Below, piece by piece: positions 1-8,509 of a stretch of 64,000 bases of DNA (position 1 is the first letter of the stretch; each line of letters starts with the position of its first letter). The notes beneath the pieces were generated by a model. It saw only the letters and a program-made list of their open reading frames with translations. It was not told where the DNA came from and did no database searches. The stretch lies in the NCBI GenBank assembly GCA_030848545.1, contig JAVDCA010000014.1, forward strand, positions 1 to 64,000, given 5' to 3'. The DNA is from Astrobacterium formosum. Lineage in GTDB: Bacteria > Pseudomonadota > Alphaproteobacteria > Rhizobiales > Xanthobacteraceae. A program made the translations under genes and the position numbers.

Positions 1-80
1 GGCTTGTCCCGGCCATCCACGTCTTTGTCGCCGCACTCGCCTCGAGACGTGGATGCCCGGCACAAGGCCGGGCATGACGG
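1..80. repeat. Intergenic palindromic repeat (CATGGCCGGGC family), left end cut by window
   Basis: Two inverted-repeat arms are visible: CATCCACGTCT (14-24) pairs with AGACGTGGATG (45-55), followed by a GCCCGG..CCGGGC hairpin and the ending GGGCATGACGG. A shortened copy lies at 1859-1889. Elements of this shape are scattered between genes in Bradyrhizobium-like genomes. The left edge is probably outside the window. Confidence 0.6.
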
Positions 81-193
81 CGAGCGATTACGGCGCCGCC
101 TTGGCTCACCTTCCACACTTGACCGCGGCGTACGGCGCACTAAACCCACCGTCGACATGAGGCGCGTCGCCGCGCCACGCACGGGGGTTCTCC

Positions 194-1426
194 ATGGCTT
201 CGGTCTCGCCGCTCGCACCCGAAAAATTTCCCGACATGCCGGAGATCGCCGGCGTCGCGCTGGCGACCGGCGCTGCCGGCATCCGTTACCGGGGCCGCAC
301 CGACGTCCTTTTGGCGGTGCTCGATCCCGGCACCACGGTCGCCGGCGTGTTCACCCGCTCGAAATGCCCGTCGGCGCCGGTGGACTGGTGTCGCGAGAGC
401 CTCAAGGGCAAGACCGCCCGTGCGGTGGTGGTGAATTCCGGCAACGCCAACGCCTTCACGGGCAAGACCGGCAAGGCGGCGGCCAAGTACACCGCCGAGC
501 TCGCCGCCAAGGCGGTCGGCTGCAAACCCGGCCAGGTCTTCCTCGCCTCCACCGGCGTCATCGGCGAGCCCCTGAAGGCACAAGCCTTCGAGGGCGTGAT
601 GGATACGCTGGTCGCAACCGCGACGCCCGAGCGCTGGGACGAGGCGGCGCGTGCCATCATGACCACCGACACGTTCGCCAAGGGCGCGACCGCGACGGCC
701 AAGATCGGCAAGACCAAGGTGACGATCTGCGGCATCGCCAAGGGCGCCGGCATGATCGCCCCCGACATGGCGACCATGCTGTCCTTCGTGTTCACCGACG
801 CGGCGATCACGGCGCCGGCCCTGCAGGCCATACTCAAGGATCTCGTCACCGACACCTTCAACGCGGTGACGATCGACGGCGATACATCCACGTCCGACAC
901 CCTGCTCGCCTTCGCGACCGGCAAGGCGCCAGGCGCGCCGAAGATTTCGCGCGCCGCCGATCCGCGCCTGAAGGACTTCAAGAAGGCGCTGACGCGCGTG
1001 CTCGGCGATCTCTCCGAACAGATCGCCCGCGACGGCGAGGGCGCCCGCAAGCTGGTCGAAATCACGGTGGAAGGCGCGGTGTCGAAGAAGTCGGCGCGGG
1101 TGATCGCCAAGTCGATCGCCAATTCGCCGCTGGTCAAGACCGCCATTGCGGGCGAGGACGCCAACTGGGGCCGCGTCGTCATGGCGGTCGGCAAGGCCGG
1201 CGAGCCGGCCGACCGTGACCGGCTCGCGATCTGGTTCAACGGCATCCGGGTGGCCCACAAGGGCCTGCGCGATCCCGCCTATGACGAGGCCGAGGTATCG
1301 CTGGCCATGAAGCGGCCGGAGATCCGGATCAAGGTCGCGCTCGGCCTGGGCAAGGCCCGCGACCGCGTACTCACCTGCGACCTGACCAAGGAATACGTGG
1401 CGATCAACGGTGACTACCGGTCGTAG
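194..1426 (+). CDS. argJ: Bifunctional glutamate N-acetyltransferase / amino-acid acetyltransferase ArgJ
   Basis: ArgJ transfers the acetyl group from N-acetylornithine to glutamate, closing the cyclic arginine pathway, and in bifunctional forms also makes N-acetylglutamate from acetyl-CoA. The 410-residue product is a normal family length. The family's self-cleavage motif is visible as [14 protein letters not shown]; Thr194 in ATML is the expected nucleophile at which the precursor splits into alpha and beta chains. N-terminal [11 protein letters not shown] and C-terminal [11 protein letters not shown] are also typical. The ATG at 194 fits the conserved N-terminus. It lies 17 bp upstream of the Nudix gene and is probably cotranscribed with it. 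Whether it is mono- or bifunctional cannot be read from the sequence. Confidence 0.96.
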   Translation: MASVSPLAPEKFPDMPEIAGVALATGAAGIRYRGRTDVLLAVLDPGTTVAGVFTRSKCPSAPVDWCRESLKGKTARAVVVNSGNANAFTGKTGKAAAKYTAELAAKAVGCKPGQVFLASTGVIGEPLKAQAFEGVMDTLVATATPERWDEAARAIMTTDTFAKGATATAKIGKTKVTICGIAKGAGMIAPDMATMLSFVFTDAAITAPALQAILKDLVTDTFNAVTIDGDTSTSDTLLAFATGKAPGAPKISRAADPRLKDFKKALTRVLGDLSEQIARDGEGARKLVEITVEGAVSKKSARVIAKSIANSPLVKTAIAGEDANWGRVVMAVGKAGEPADRDRLAIWFNGIRVAHKGLRDPAYDEAEVSLAMKRPEIRIKVALGLGKARDRVLTCDLTKEYVAINGDYRS

Positions 1427-1443
1427 AACTCGAGCGGTACGCC

Positions 1444-1842
1444 ATGAAACTCCTCCTCGTCGTCGCCTGCGCGCTCATCGATGCCGACGGCCGGGTCCTC
1501 ATCGCCCAGCGCCCTGAAGGCAAGGGCATGGCGGGCCTGTGGGAGTTTCCTGGCGGCAAGGCCGAGGCGGGCGAGCGGCCGGAAGAGACGCTGATCCGCG
1601 AACTGGACGAAGAGCTCGGCATCACCGTCAAGGAGGACTGCCTCGCGCCCCTCACCTTCGCGAGCCACCCCTATGACGACTTCCACATCCTGATGCCGCT
1701 CTATGTGTGCCGGCGCTGGGAGGGCACCATCACGGCGCGCGAACACAAGGCGCTCGCCTGGGTCAGGCCGAACAAGCTGCGCGACTACCCCATGCCGGCG
1801 GCCGACGCACCGCTGATCCCGCACCTGATCGGGTTGCTGTAG
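1444..1842 (+). CDS. mutT: (Deoxy)nucleoside triphosphate pyrophosphohydrolase, MutT-like Nudix protein
   Basis: A 132-residue cytosolic Nudix hydrolase. The complete Nudix box GX5EX7REUXEEXGU occupies residues 38-60 and contains the RELDEELGI core that binds the catalytic metal. MutT proteins clean the nucleotide pool of 8-oxo-dGTP and so prevent AT-to-CG transversions; length and the N-terminal VVACALIDADGRVLIAQRP segment match this subfamily. The gene follows argJ by 17 bp in the same direction, an association common in Hyphomicrobiales. Substrate preference within Nudix enzymes cannot be fixed by sequence alone, so 8-oxo-dGTP diphosphatase is the likely but unproven activity. Confidence 0.9.
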   Translation: MKLLLVVACALIDADGRVLIAQRPEGKGMAGLWEFPGGKAEAGERPEETLIRELDEELGITVKEDCLAPLTFASHPYDDFHILMPLYVCRRWEGTITAREHKALAWVRPNKLRDYPMPAADAPLIPHLIGLL

Positions 1843-1858
1843 ACGGCCATCGCCCATT

Positions 1859-1889
1859 CGTCATGGCCGGGCTTGTCGCGGGCATGACG
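1859..1889. repeat. Short intergenic palindrome, partial copy of the element at 1-80
   Basis: CGTCATGGCC and GGGCATGACG form an inverted repeat around GGGCTTGTCGC. It sits between the converging mutT and methyltransferase genes, so it could also act as a bidirectional transcription end, though no T-run is visible. Confidence 0.5.
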
Positions 1890-1923
1890 GAGTGACCGCG
1901 AAAGACCGCGGCTGGTGCTACTC

Positions 1924-2820
1924 CTACTTCCCCTCGCCCGGCAGCTTCACTTCCACCGTCCCCAGCGCATCGGCCAGGCGCGTCTTGGCGGAGCCGGGCT
2001 TCAGGGGCTGCTGCTGGCTTTCGTGGGGCACCCAGCCGGACAGCCACACGAACTCGAAGGTGGCGCGCACGCGGCCGTCCGGATCGGAGAAGCGCGCCGC
2101 GTAGATATCCGCCATGCGCATCAGGGTCGCGCGCCGCAGCGGCACGCGGCGGCGCTCGACGAGCGGGTTGGTCGCCCCCATGCGGCGCAAGTCCGCCATC
2201 AGGGCGAAAGGCGAGGCGTAGCGCACCGTGAAACGGTCGACGTCGGTAACCGGCAGTGCGAAGCCGGCGCGCTGCAGGAGCGAGCCCATGTCGCGCACGT
2301 CGGCGAACGGAGCGACCCGTGGCGAGATGCCGCCGTCGCGCTCGGCTTCGGCCTCGGCGAAGCTCTGGCGCAGCTCGGTCAGGGTCGCGCCGCCCAAGAG
2401 CACGGCGAGGAACAGGCCATCGGGCCTCAGGGCGCGGCACACCTGCACCAGCGTGCCGGGAAGGTCGTTGACCGCTTGCAGCGACAAGGCCGAGACGACG
2501 AGATCGAGGCTCCCGGGCGCGAACGGCGACGCCTCGGCATCCACCGCAACCGCGGGGCCAGGGTGAGCCAGGCGCAGATGGGGATCGGGCTCGGCTGCGA
2601 TCAGCGTACCGACCTTGGGGCTGCCGGCGAGCGAACGCGCCAATGCGTCGCCCGGCGTGCCGAGGTCGACCGCGAGGTCGAAATGGCGCAGCACCACGGC
2701 GAGCCGTTCGGCCATTTCGTCGGCGGCACGCTCGAGCAGAAACATTTCCGCCCCGCCGGCCACGGCGCGGCGGCGACGGGTGCGCAACAGGGCACGATCG
2801 AAGACGAGCGGCGCGGACAT
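1924..2820 (-). CDS. SAM-dependent methyltransferase, NDUFAF5/BioC-like
   Basis: The 298-residue product starts MSAPLVFDRALLRTRRRRA, a hallmark of the alphaproteobacterial relatives of mitochondrial NDUFAF5 (C20orf7), an assembly factor of respiratory complex I. A class I methyltransferase fold follows: the SAM loop is at VDLGTPGDALAR and a post-I region at DLVVSALSLQAVNDLPGTL. I chose the ATG at 2818-2820 because the in-frame extension upstream (to 2958) lacks family character. It converges with mutT and lies back to back with the NHL-repeat gene. Family knowledge suggests action on a respiratory-complex subunit; a BioC role is less likely because no biotin genes are nearby. The substrate is inferred, not seen. 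Confidence 0.75.
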   Translation of the reverse strand: MSAPLVFDRALLRTRRRRAVAGGAEMFLLERAADEMAERLAVVLRHFDLAVDLGTPGDALARSLAGSPKVGTLIAAEPDPHLRLAHPGPAVAVDAEASPFAPGSLDLVVSALSLQAVNDLPGTLVQVCRALRPDGLFLAVLLGGATLTELRQSFAEAEAERDGGISPRVAPFADVRDMGSLLQRAGFALPVTDVDRFTVRYASPFALMADLRRMGATNPLVERRRVPLRRATLMRMADIYAARFSDPDGRVRATFEFVWLSGWVPHESQQQPLKPGSAKTRLADALGTVEVKLPGEGK

Positions 2821-2961
2821 GGGAGAGGACTTAAGCCGTGTGGCCGGCAACGTCAAAGCGCCGGACATCCGCCCCGAGGGAAGCGCCGAGGCGGTGTTCG
2901 TCCACCGCGGCGCCCCAAGCCCCCCGCAATCCCCCATCCGGCTCATGCAGCACCGCAAGGC

Positions 2962-3795
2962 CTATCTGGGAATGACGATGCGATGGATCGCCCCGTCGCC
3001 CCAGGTCGCGGTCAGCAGCGCCTCGCCGTCGGGCGTGAGTACAAGGCCGACCGGACTGGACAGGCCGTCAGCAACCGCGCGGGAACGACCTTCGGGGAGT
3101 ATTTCCCGCACCGTCGTGCCGCCATAGTCGACCACGAAGACGCGCCCGTCGCGCGCCTGCACCACCCCGGCGCCGGGTGCCTTGAAGCCGTCATTCACCT
3201 CGATGCGAGTGCTGTCGGGACGAACGATGGTGACGCCGCCGGCGATGTTGGCGACCACGTAGCCGCCGTCCGGCGTCTGCACCACCCCGACCGGCGTGCG
3301 CAGGCCGTCGATGACGGCTTCCAGCCGATTGTCGCCGGCGACGGCGAGAATCTGGTTGGTCTGCCGGTTGGCGATCATGAGCCGCCCGGCACGGTCGAAG
3401 CCGATGCCCGCCGGTGTCGCGAGGCCGGTCACATGGACGCTGCGCCGGCCATCGGGCGTGAATCGATAGACCTCGTCGCGTGAATAGGACGCCACATAGA
3501 CGGCGCCGTCCGTCCCGATGGTGAGGCCCGACGGGCCAGCGAGACCGTCCGCGAAGACCGAGCGGGCCCCGTTTGGCGCCACGCGGGCGATGCGGCCGGC
3601 ACTCCACTCGGCCACGTAGAGATGACCGGCCGCGTCAAACGCCATGCCGACCGGTGAAGCAAAGCCGTCCCACAGCTTGGCGGGCGTGGCCGGGTCCGCC
3701 ACCGCCAGCCCGGCAAGGAACAGGGGAAGGACGACGGGCGCCCCGAGCAGCGCGCCAGCACCGCCCGTGACGATGGTTCGGCGGGACACGCTCAT
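2962..3795 (-). CDS. Exported NHL-repeat / SMP-30-like beta-propeller protein
   Basis: A 277-residue protein with a twin-arginine-like N-terminus (MSVSRRTIVTGGAGALL) and a hydrophobic segment, so probably exported. The rest consists of repeating NHL-type blades: GMAFDAAGHLYVAEW, GLTIGTDGAVYVASY, GIGFDRAGRLMIANR, GVVQTPDGGYVVANI and GLVLTPDGEALLTAT. Such propellers include streptogramin lyase-like and gluconolactonase-like proteins; no catalytic residues can be assigned with confidence. Its ATG overlaps the stop of the upstream decarboxylase-like gene by 4 bp (ATGA), so the two are translationally coupled and both lie behind a MerR regulator. Function is unknown; it may bind or convert a small molecule in the periplasm. 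Confidence 0.7.
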   Translation of the reverse strand: MSVSRRTIVTGGAGALLGAPVVLPLFLAGLAVADPATPAKLWDGFASPVGMAFDAAGHLYVAEWSAGRIARVAPNGARSVFADGLAGPSGLTIGTDGAVYVASYSRDEVYRFTPDGRRSVHVTGLATPAGIGFDRAGRLMIANRQTNQILAVAGDNRLEAVIDGLRTPVGVVQTPDGGYVVANIAGGVTIVRPDSTRIEVNDGFKAPGAGVVQARDGRVFVVDYGGTTVREILPEGRSRAVADGLSSPVGLVLTPDGEALLTATWGDGAIHRIVIPR

Positions 3796-4214
3796 GCGGC
3801 ATCCTCCTCGTTCGGCGCGGCGGCGCGCAGGGCGAACACCTCCTTGGCGGCGAACAGGCCGTTGAGTGCGGCAGGAAACCCCGCATAGACCGCCATCTGC
3901 ATGATGATCTCGACGATTTCCTCGCGGCTCAGGCCGACATTGAGGCCCGCCTCCATATGGACCTTGAGCTGCGGGACGGCGTTGGCCATGGCGGCGAGCG
4001 CCGCGATGGTGGCGATCTCGCGGTCACGTAGCGCGAGGCCCGGCCGCGAATAGATGTCTCCGAAGGGAAACTCGAACAGATAATCGGCAAAGTCGGGAGC
4101 GATGTCGGCGAGCGCCGCCACGACCTGATGGCCGGCGGCGCCATCGATCTCAGCGAGCGCGCGCCTGCCGCGCTCCAGCCGGCTTGCGCCGGCGTTCCGG
4201 GAGTGTTGTGTCAT
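3792..4214 (-). CDS. Carboxymuconolactone decarboxylase family protein
   Basis: A 140-residue, mainly helical protein of the CMD/AhpD superfamily. It contains the family core LRDREIATIAALAAMANAVP followed by LKVHMEAGLNVGLSREEIVEIIMQ. The AhpD-type CxxC pair is absent, so it resembles gamma-carboxymuconolactone decarboxylase relatives rather than the thiol reductase. It starts inside the 3' end of merR (65 bp overlap) and its stop overlaps the NHL gene start, making a tightly coupled three-gene unit. No protocatechuate-pathway genes are present in the window, so a role in aromatic degradation is not supported by context. The substrate is unknown. Confidence 0.8.
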   Translation of the reverse strand: MTQHSRNAGASRLERGRRALAEIDGAAGHQVVAALADIAPDFADYLFEFPFGDIYSRPGLALRDREIATIAALAAMANAVPQLKVHMEAGLNVGLSREEIVEIIMQMAVYAGFPAALNGLFAAKEVFALRAAAPNEEDAA

Positions 4215-4578
4215 ATTGGGTCATCCTCTTTTCCGCGTCGGCATAGCCGGCGATCTTGGCGTCGAGGACGAGGAGACAGGCCTGCAGTTCGGCCACATGG
4301 GCGCGCACACGCGTGCGATGCTGATCAAGCAGTTCGCGGCGTTGTGCTTCCGTGCCGGACCCCTTCTCGCGCAGAGCCGCATAACGCAGCATCTCGCGGA
4401 TCGGCATGCCGGTGGCCTTGAGGCGGCCGAGGAACTCGATCCAGGTGAGGATCGATGCGTCGTAGTCGCGCCGGCTCGATCGGTCCCGGTCCGCGTAGGG
4501 AAGCAGCCCGATCCGCTCGTAGTAGCGGATCGTATGGGCGGACAGTCCCGAACGTTTCGCCAGTTCGCCGATCTTCAT
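4150..4578 (-). CDS. MerR family transcriptional regulator
   Basis: A 142-residue regulator whose N-terminus MKIGELAKRSGLSAHTIRYY is the standard MerR winged helix-turn-helix, followed by ERIGLLP. The C-terminal half is a coiled-coil dimerisation helix (TEAQRRELLDQHRTRVRAHV). No cysteines suited to metal or redox sensing are visible in the effector region, unlike MerR, SoxR or CueR, so it probably senses a small organic molecule. It heads a coupled unit with the carboxymuconolactone decarboxylase-like and NHL genes; MerR proteins commonly regulate their own operon from an elongated-spacer promoter. I did not find a convincing operator upstream. Confidence 0.85.
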   Translation of the reverse strand: MKIGELAKRSGLSAHTIRYYERIGLLPYADRDRSSRRDYDASILTWIEFLGRLKATGMPIREMLRYAALREKGSGTEAQRRELLDQHRTRVRAHVAELQACLLVLDAKIAGYADAEKRMTQYDTTLPERRRKPAGARQARAR

Positions 4579-4729
4579 GGGCGCCTGCTTCTCATCACGA
4601 CGCCCGACAAGCTACGGGTTCGAGCGCACTCTAAGTCAAGGGCCATTCTGGCTCGTTGCGGCGTTTCTTCGCGCGCCCGGCTGCGCAGGAGCCATTCCGC
4701 CCGTCTTAATTCCACGCTAGCCTTCGCCC

Positions 4730-5527
4730 ATGACCCCTGCGCCTTCCGACAGCGTCCTCTCGTCGGTTATTTCCCGCACCGGCCACGCCGCGCGCGCGGC
4801 CTGGCGGCTCGCGCTCGATATCGCTTTGCCGCCCTTGTGCCCGGCCTGCCGGGAGCCGCTCGGGGGCGATGGCGGGCTGTGCGCGCCGTGCTGGTCGAAA
4901 CTGTCGTTCATCGCCCCGCCCTATTGCGAGCGGCTGGGCATCCCGTTCGTCTATGACCCCGGCCCCGGCATCCTGTCCATGCAGGCGATCGCCGATCCGC
5001 CCGCCTATACGCGCGCCCGCGCCGCCGTGCGCTATGACGAGGTCGCCCGTGGCCTCGTGCACGCATTCAAATACGCCGACCGGCTCGATCTCGCCCCGGT
5101 GATGGGTCGCTGGATGGCACAAGCCGGGGCGCCTCTCCTGGCCGACGCCGACGCACTGGTGCCGGTGCCGCTGCACTGGCGACGGTTGTGGGCGCGGCGC
5201 TTCAACCAGGCGGCGGCCCTTGCCGAGGTGATGTCGAAATCGGCCGGAGTCCCGGTCGAGGTCGACCTGCTGCGGCGTACTCGGGCGACACCCCAGCAGG
5301 TCGGGCTCGCCCGCTCCGAGCGGGCGAGGAACGTCGAGGGCGCATTCCGGGTGCCCGCCGAGCGGCGCACCGCCGTCAAGGGCCGCCGGCTCGTCCTCGT
5401 CGACGACGTCTTGACCACCGGGGCTACGGTCGATACTTGCGCCCGGGCGCTGCTGCGGGCCGGCGCACGCGACGTCGACGTCATCGTATTCGCCCGGGTT
5501 GTGGATCCCTCCGGGGCGCCCATATAG
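4730..5527 (+). CDS. comF: ComF family phosphoribosyltransferase-like protein
   Basis: A 265-residue ComF/GntX-type protein. Two CxxC knuckles at the N-terminus (CPAC at 37-40, CAPC at 51-54) are expected to bind zinc. The type I phosphoribosyltransferase signature LVLVDDVLTTGAT lies near residues 222-234. ComF helps internalise single-stranded DNA in competent bacteria, but in many alphaproteobacteria it is kept without a known competence role. It is followed closely by grxC, the Nit amidase and DUF1178, a common conserved neighbourhood in this group. It is transcribed away from the merR unit. Confidence 0.9.
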   Translation: MTPAPSDSVLSSVISRTGHAARAAWRLALDIALPPLCPACREPLGGDGGLCAPCWSKLSFIAPPYCERLGIPFVYDPGPGILSMQAIADPPAYTRARAAVRYDEVARGLVHAFKYADRLDLAPVMGRWMAQAGAPLLADADALVPVPLHWRRLWARRFNQAAALAEVMSKSAGVPVEVDLLRRTRATPQQVGLARSERARNVEGAFRVPAERRTAVKGRRLVLVDDVLTTGATVDTCARALLRAGARDVDVIVFARVVDPSGAPI

Positions 5528-5575
5528 TTGATTTGCCGGGCTAAATCGGAGCCCGCACGAACCAGAAGACGCTCC

Positions 5576-5833
5576 ATGCCAGCTGTGGAACTCTATACCA
5601 CCCGCTACTGCCCCTACTGCATCGCCGCCAAGGAGCTGCTGCGCCGGAAGGGCGTCGACTTCAAGGATATCGACGTCGCCGGCAAGCCGGAGCTGCGCGC
5701 CGAGATGATGGCGCGGGCGGGCGGGCGCCATACGGTGCCGCAGATCTTCGTCGGGGCGATCCATGTGGGCGGCTGCGACGACCTTTACGCACTCGACGAT
5801 GCCGGCAAGCTCGATCCGCTGCTGACGGCTTGA
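5576..5833 (+). CDS. grxC: Glutaredoxin 3
   Basis: An 85-residue cytosolic dithiol glutaredoxin. The active site is C12-P-Y-C15 in TTRYCPYCIAAK; the TVPQIF cis-proline loop and the GGCDDLYALD glutathione-binding segment follow. It uses glutathione to reduce protein disulfides and mixed disulfides. The ATG at 5576 is chosen because the in-frame extension to 5528 would add 16 residues without homology to glutaredoxins. It lies 48 bp after comF and 19 bp before the Nit amidase, so probably in one transcript. Confidence 0.95.
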   Translation: MPAVELYTTRYCPYCIAAKELLRRKGVDFKDIDVAGKPELRAEMMARAGGRHTVPQIFVGAIHVGGCDDLYALDDAGKLDPLLTA

Positions 5834-5852
5834 AGGTTCGGACATCAGGCAG

Positions 5853-6743
5853 ATGACAACGGCGACCGGCCAGACTTCGACATTTCGCATCGGCCTCGTG
5901 CAGATGCGCGCGGCGCGTGTGCCGGCCGTCAATGTGGACGCGGTGGCGAAGCTCGTCGCCGCCGCCAAGGCCGGCGGCGCCGACTATGTGCAGACGCCGG
6001 AGATGACCAACATCATGGAGATGCGCCGCGACATCCTGTTCGCAGCGCTCGCCGAGGAGGCGCAGGATCAAAGCCTCGCTGCCTTCCGCGACCTCGCCCG
6101 CGCCCATGCGGTGTGGCTGCACATCGGCTCCATGGCGGTCAGGGTCTCGCCCGACCGCGCCGCCAACCGCTCGTTCCTGATCGACCCGCAAGGCGAGATC
6201 GTCGCCCGCTACGACAAGATCCACATGTTCGACGTCGACCTTGCCGACGGCGAAAGCTACCGCGAATCGCGCAGTTACCGGGCCGGCGAGCGCGCCGTCG
6301 TCGCCGACCTACCGTGGGGGAGGCTCGGACTTTCGATCTGCTACGATCTGCGCTTTCCCTCCCTCTACCGGGCACTGGCCGAAGCCGGCGCCGCGTTTCT
6401 TTCGATCCCGTCCGCGTTCACGCGCCAGACCGGCGAAGCCCATTGGCAGGTCCTGATGCGCGCCCGCGCCATCGAGACCGGCTCGTTCGTCTTTGCCGCC
6501 GCCCAGGCCGGCCTGCACGAGAACGGTCGCGAAACCTACGGTCATTCCATCGTGATCGACCCGTGGGGCCGCGTCCTCGCCGAGGGCGATGCCGAACCGG
6601 GCGTCGTTTTCGCCGACATCGATCCCGCCGCCATCACGGCCGCCCGCTCCCGCATTCCCTCCCTCGAACACGGCCGCCGCTTCGAAATCATCGAGCCGAT
6701 CGCCGAACCGACCCGGCTCACCGCCATCGGGGGCCCGGCATGA
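5853..6743 (+). CDS. Nitrilase-superfamily amidohydrolase, Nit1-like (deaminated glutathione amidase type)
   Basis: A 296-residue carbon-nitrogen hydrolase. The Glu-Lys-Cys triad can be placed at E50 (TPEMTN), K122 (RYDKIHMFDVD) and C163 (SICYDLRFP). The KIHMFDVD and YDLRFPSLYR motifs are typical of the Nit1/NitFhit branch, whose members hydrolyse deaminated glutathione, a side product of transaminases. Linkage to glutaredoxin fits a glutathione-related repair role. The stop codon overlaps the start of the DUF1178 gene (ATGA), so the two are translationally coupled. The exact substrate is inferred from the family. Confidence 0.88.
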   Translation: MTTATGQTSTFRIGLVQMRAARVPAVNVDAVAKLVAAAKAGGADYVQTPEMTNIMEMRRDILFAALAEEAQDQSLAAFRDLARAHAVWLHIGSMAVRVSPDRAANRSFLIDPQGEIVARYDKIHMFDVDLADGESYRESRSYRAGERAVVADLPWGRLGLSICYDLRFPSLYRALAEAGAAFLSIPSAFTRQTGEAHWQVLMRARAIETGSFVFAAAQAGLHENGRETYGHSIVIDPWGRVLAEGDAEPGVVFADIDPAAITAARSRIPSLEHGRRFEIIEPIAEPTRLTAIGGPA

Positions 6744-7237
6744 TCCGCTACGCCCTCCTGTGCGAGAAGAAGCACGCCTTCGAAAGCTGGTTTCCCAATT
6801 CGGCGGCGTTCGACCGGCAGGTCAAGCGCGGCCTCGTCACCTGCCCGGTGTGCGGCTCCGCCAAGGTCGAGAAGGCATTGATGACCCCGCAGCTCGCCCG
6901 CACCGGCAAGCACAAGAGCACCGACGAGGCACCGGCCATGCCGCCCGCCGAGGCGGCTGCCGCCGAACCGCCCGCTTCCGAGGCGCCGGCACCGGTCGCC
7001 ATGATGTCGCCGCAGGAGGTGGCGCTGCGCTCGAAGCTCAAGGAATTGCGCGAGCATCTCGTCGCCAATGCCGAGAATGTCGGCCGCAGCTTCCCCGATG
7101 AAGCGCGCAAGATGCACTATGGGGAGATCGAGCACCGCTCCATCTACGGCGAGGCCTCTGCCGAGGAGGCCAAGGAGTTGTCCGAGGAAGGCATCGAGTT
7201 TCACCCGCTGCCGGTGTTGCCGGACGATCGCAACTGA
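6740..7237 (+). CDS. DUF1178 family protein
   Basis: A 165-residue protein of unknown function found widely in alpha- and betaproteobacteria. The N-terminus MIRYALLCEKKHAFESWFPN and a CPVCGS knuckle suggest a small zinc-ribbon-like fold. An Ala/Pro/Glu-rich linker (about residues 63-90) leads to a conserved C-terminal block with FPDEARKMHYGEIEHRSIYG. The ATG at 6740 overlaps the stop of the Nit amidase by 4 bp. No biochemical role can be assigned. Confidence 0.88.
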   Translation: MIRYALLCEKKHAFESWFPNSAAFDRQVKRGLVTCPVCGSAKVEKALMTPQLARTGKHKSTDEAPAMPPAEAAAAEPPASEAPAPVAMMSPQEVALRSKLKELREHLVANAENVGRSFPDEARKMHYGEIEHRSIYGEASAEEAKELSEEGIEFHPLPVLPDDRN

Positions 7238-7405
7238 TCCCCGCGGCTGCGAATCGCTACCCCGGCCGAATGGCGTCTGTTTCCCCCTGTTCCCGACCTA
7301 TTCACAGTTCGTTCGCGTGGAACGAATCGGGACGTGATTCGCGTTCAGTTTCAGAGTCTTAATGTGGAGTTAGCGGGGGCTAAAAAACCGACGGTGTTGG
7401 GCGCG

Positions 7406-8299
7406 TCAGTGCGCCCAGATCAGCGTCACCACCCCGGCCAGGATCAAGCAGATACCGAGGCCTTCGCGCGCCGTCGTCGGCTGCCCGAAGGCGAAGCGCG
7501 ACACGCCCTGGGCAAACAGCACCTCCACCAGCGCCAAGGTGCGCACATTGGCGGCCGAGGTGAGGGCGAAAGCCAGGAACCAGAACTGCGAGGCGAGTGC
7601 CCCCACGAAGCCGGCGAGCAGCGACGGCCGCCAGGCTTTCAGGATGGCGACCAGCACCGCGCGTTCGCGCCCGACGAGCCATAGCGTCAGCGTGAGCGTC
7701 TGCAGTCCGAGCGCGATTACCAGCGTGAAAGTCGCCGCATAGACGTAGCTCGCCTCGCCCAAGGTCAGGATACCGCCGCGAAAGCCGATGGCGGACAGGC
7801 CGAACATGGCCGCGGCGGACAGGCCCAACAGGGTCGGCTTCCATCCGCCCGCTGCGGCGCCCGGCTTCAGCGACATGACGATCACACCCGCGGTGGCGAC
7901 CACGATGGCGAGCACCGAGGCCGCCGTCAGCTGGTCGCCCAGGAGCACGAGACCGAACAACGCCACCTGTACGGGCTCGGTCTTGATGTAGGCGATGGTG
8001 ACCACGAAGGAGCGCTCCCCCATGGCGGCGAGCATCAGTGCGGTGGCGGTGATCTGCGTCGCCGCGCCGCCGACGACCCACGGCCAGTAACCGAGCGGCG
8101 GCACCGCGAGGCCACGATCGAGCGCCATCGTGACGCCGACCAGAAACAGGATCGCGAACGGCAGGCCGAACAGGAAGCGCACATGGGTGGCGCCGGTTAC
8201 GCCGAGCGACTTGATCAACCCGCGCTGGGTGGCGTTGCGGATGGTCTGCGACAGGGCAGCGATGACCGTGAAGACGGCCCATAACGATCCGGCGATCAT
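7406..8299 (-). CDS. EamA/DMT family membrane transporter
   Basis: A 297-residue inner-membrane protein with about ten hydrophobic segments arranged as two EamA repeats, the usual drug/metabolite transporter architecture. The second half ends with TTAREGLGICLILAGVVTLIWAH, a typical last helix. I chose the ATG at 8297-8299 (MIAGSLWAVFTVIAALSQ); an upstream in-frame extension to 8422 adds a non-membrane, Arg/Ala-rich stretch unlike the family. The substrate is not predictable. It is read in the same direction as the hybrid kinase upstream but is separated from it by about 210 bp and a hairpin. Confidence 0.85.
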   Translation of the reverse strand: MIAGSLWAVFTVIAALSQTIRNATQRGLIKSLGVTGATHVRFLFGLPFAILFLVGVTMALDRGLAVPPLGYWPWVVGGAATQITATALMLAAMGERSFVVTIAYIKTEPVQVALFGLVLLGDQLTAASVLAIVVATAGVIVMSLKPGAAAGGWKPTLLGLSAAAMFGLSAIGFRGGILTLGEASYVYAATFTLVIALGLQTLTLTLWLVGRERAVLVAILKAWRPSLLAGFVGALASQFWFLAFALTSAANVRTLALVEVLFAQGVSRFAFGQPTTAREGLGICLILAGVVTLIWAH

Positions 8300-8470
8300 G
8301 GATGGCCAGCGTGCGAGGAAAATTCGGCGGGCGGCATCGGGGTCTCCAGCGGATGCCCCGACCCTGGCTTGGGCCGGCCGCGAATGCAAGCCGGTCGCAC
8401 GCACGGCAGGCTTGCCGGACATGCCGTGGCATTGGGGGACGGTAAACGCAAGGCTCGGGCTTGGCTCTCT

Positions 8471-8499
8471 TTCCTCTCCCCGATTGCGCGGGAGAGGAA
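8471..8499. repeat. Hairpin downstream of the hybrid kinase, CCTCTCCC..GGGAGAGG
   Basis: TTCCTCTCCC (8471-8480) and GGGAGAGGAA (8490-8499) form a perfect 10-bp stem with a 9-base loop, 10 bp beyond the kinase stop. There is no T-run on the minus strand, so it is either a weak terminator or a short copy of the CCCTCCCC-type palindrome also seen at 20017-20116. Confidence 0.5.
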
Positions 8500-8509
8500 G
8501 GCGGCGGCC

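Noticed and set aside
4706-5968. 420-codon reverse frame across comF and grxC
   Set aside because: It spans two genuine genes on the other strand and has no domain or ribosome binding site; it is a composition artefact.
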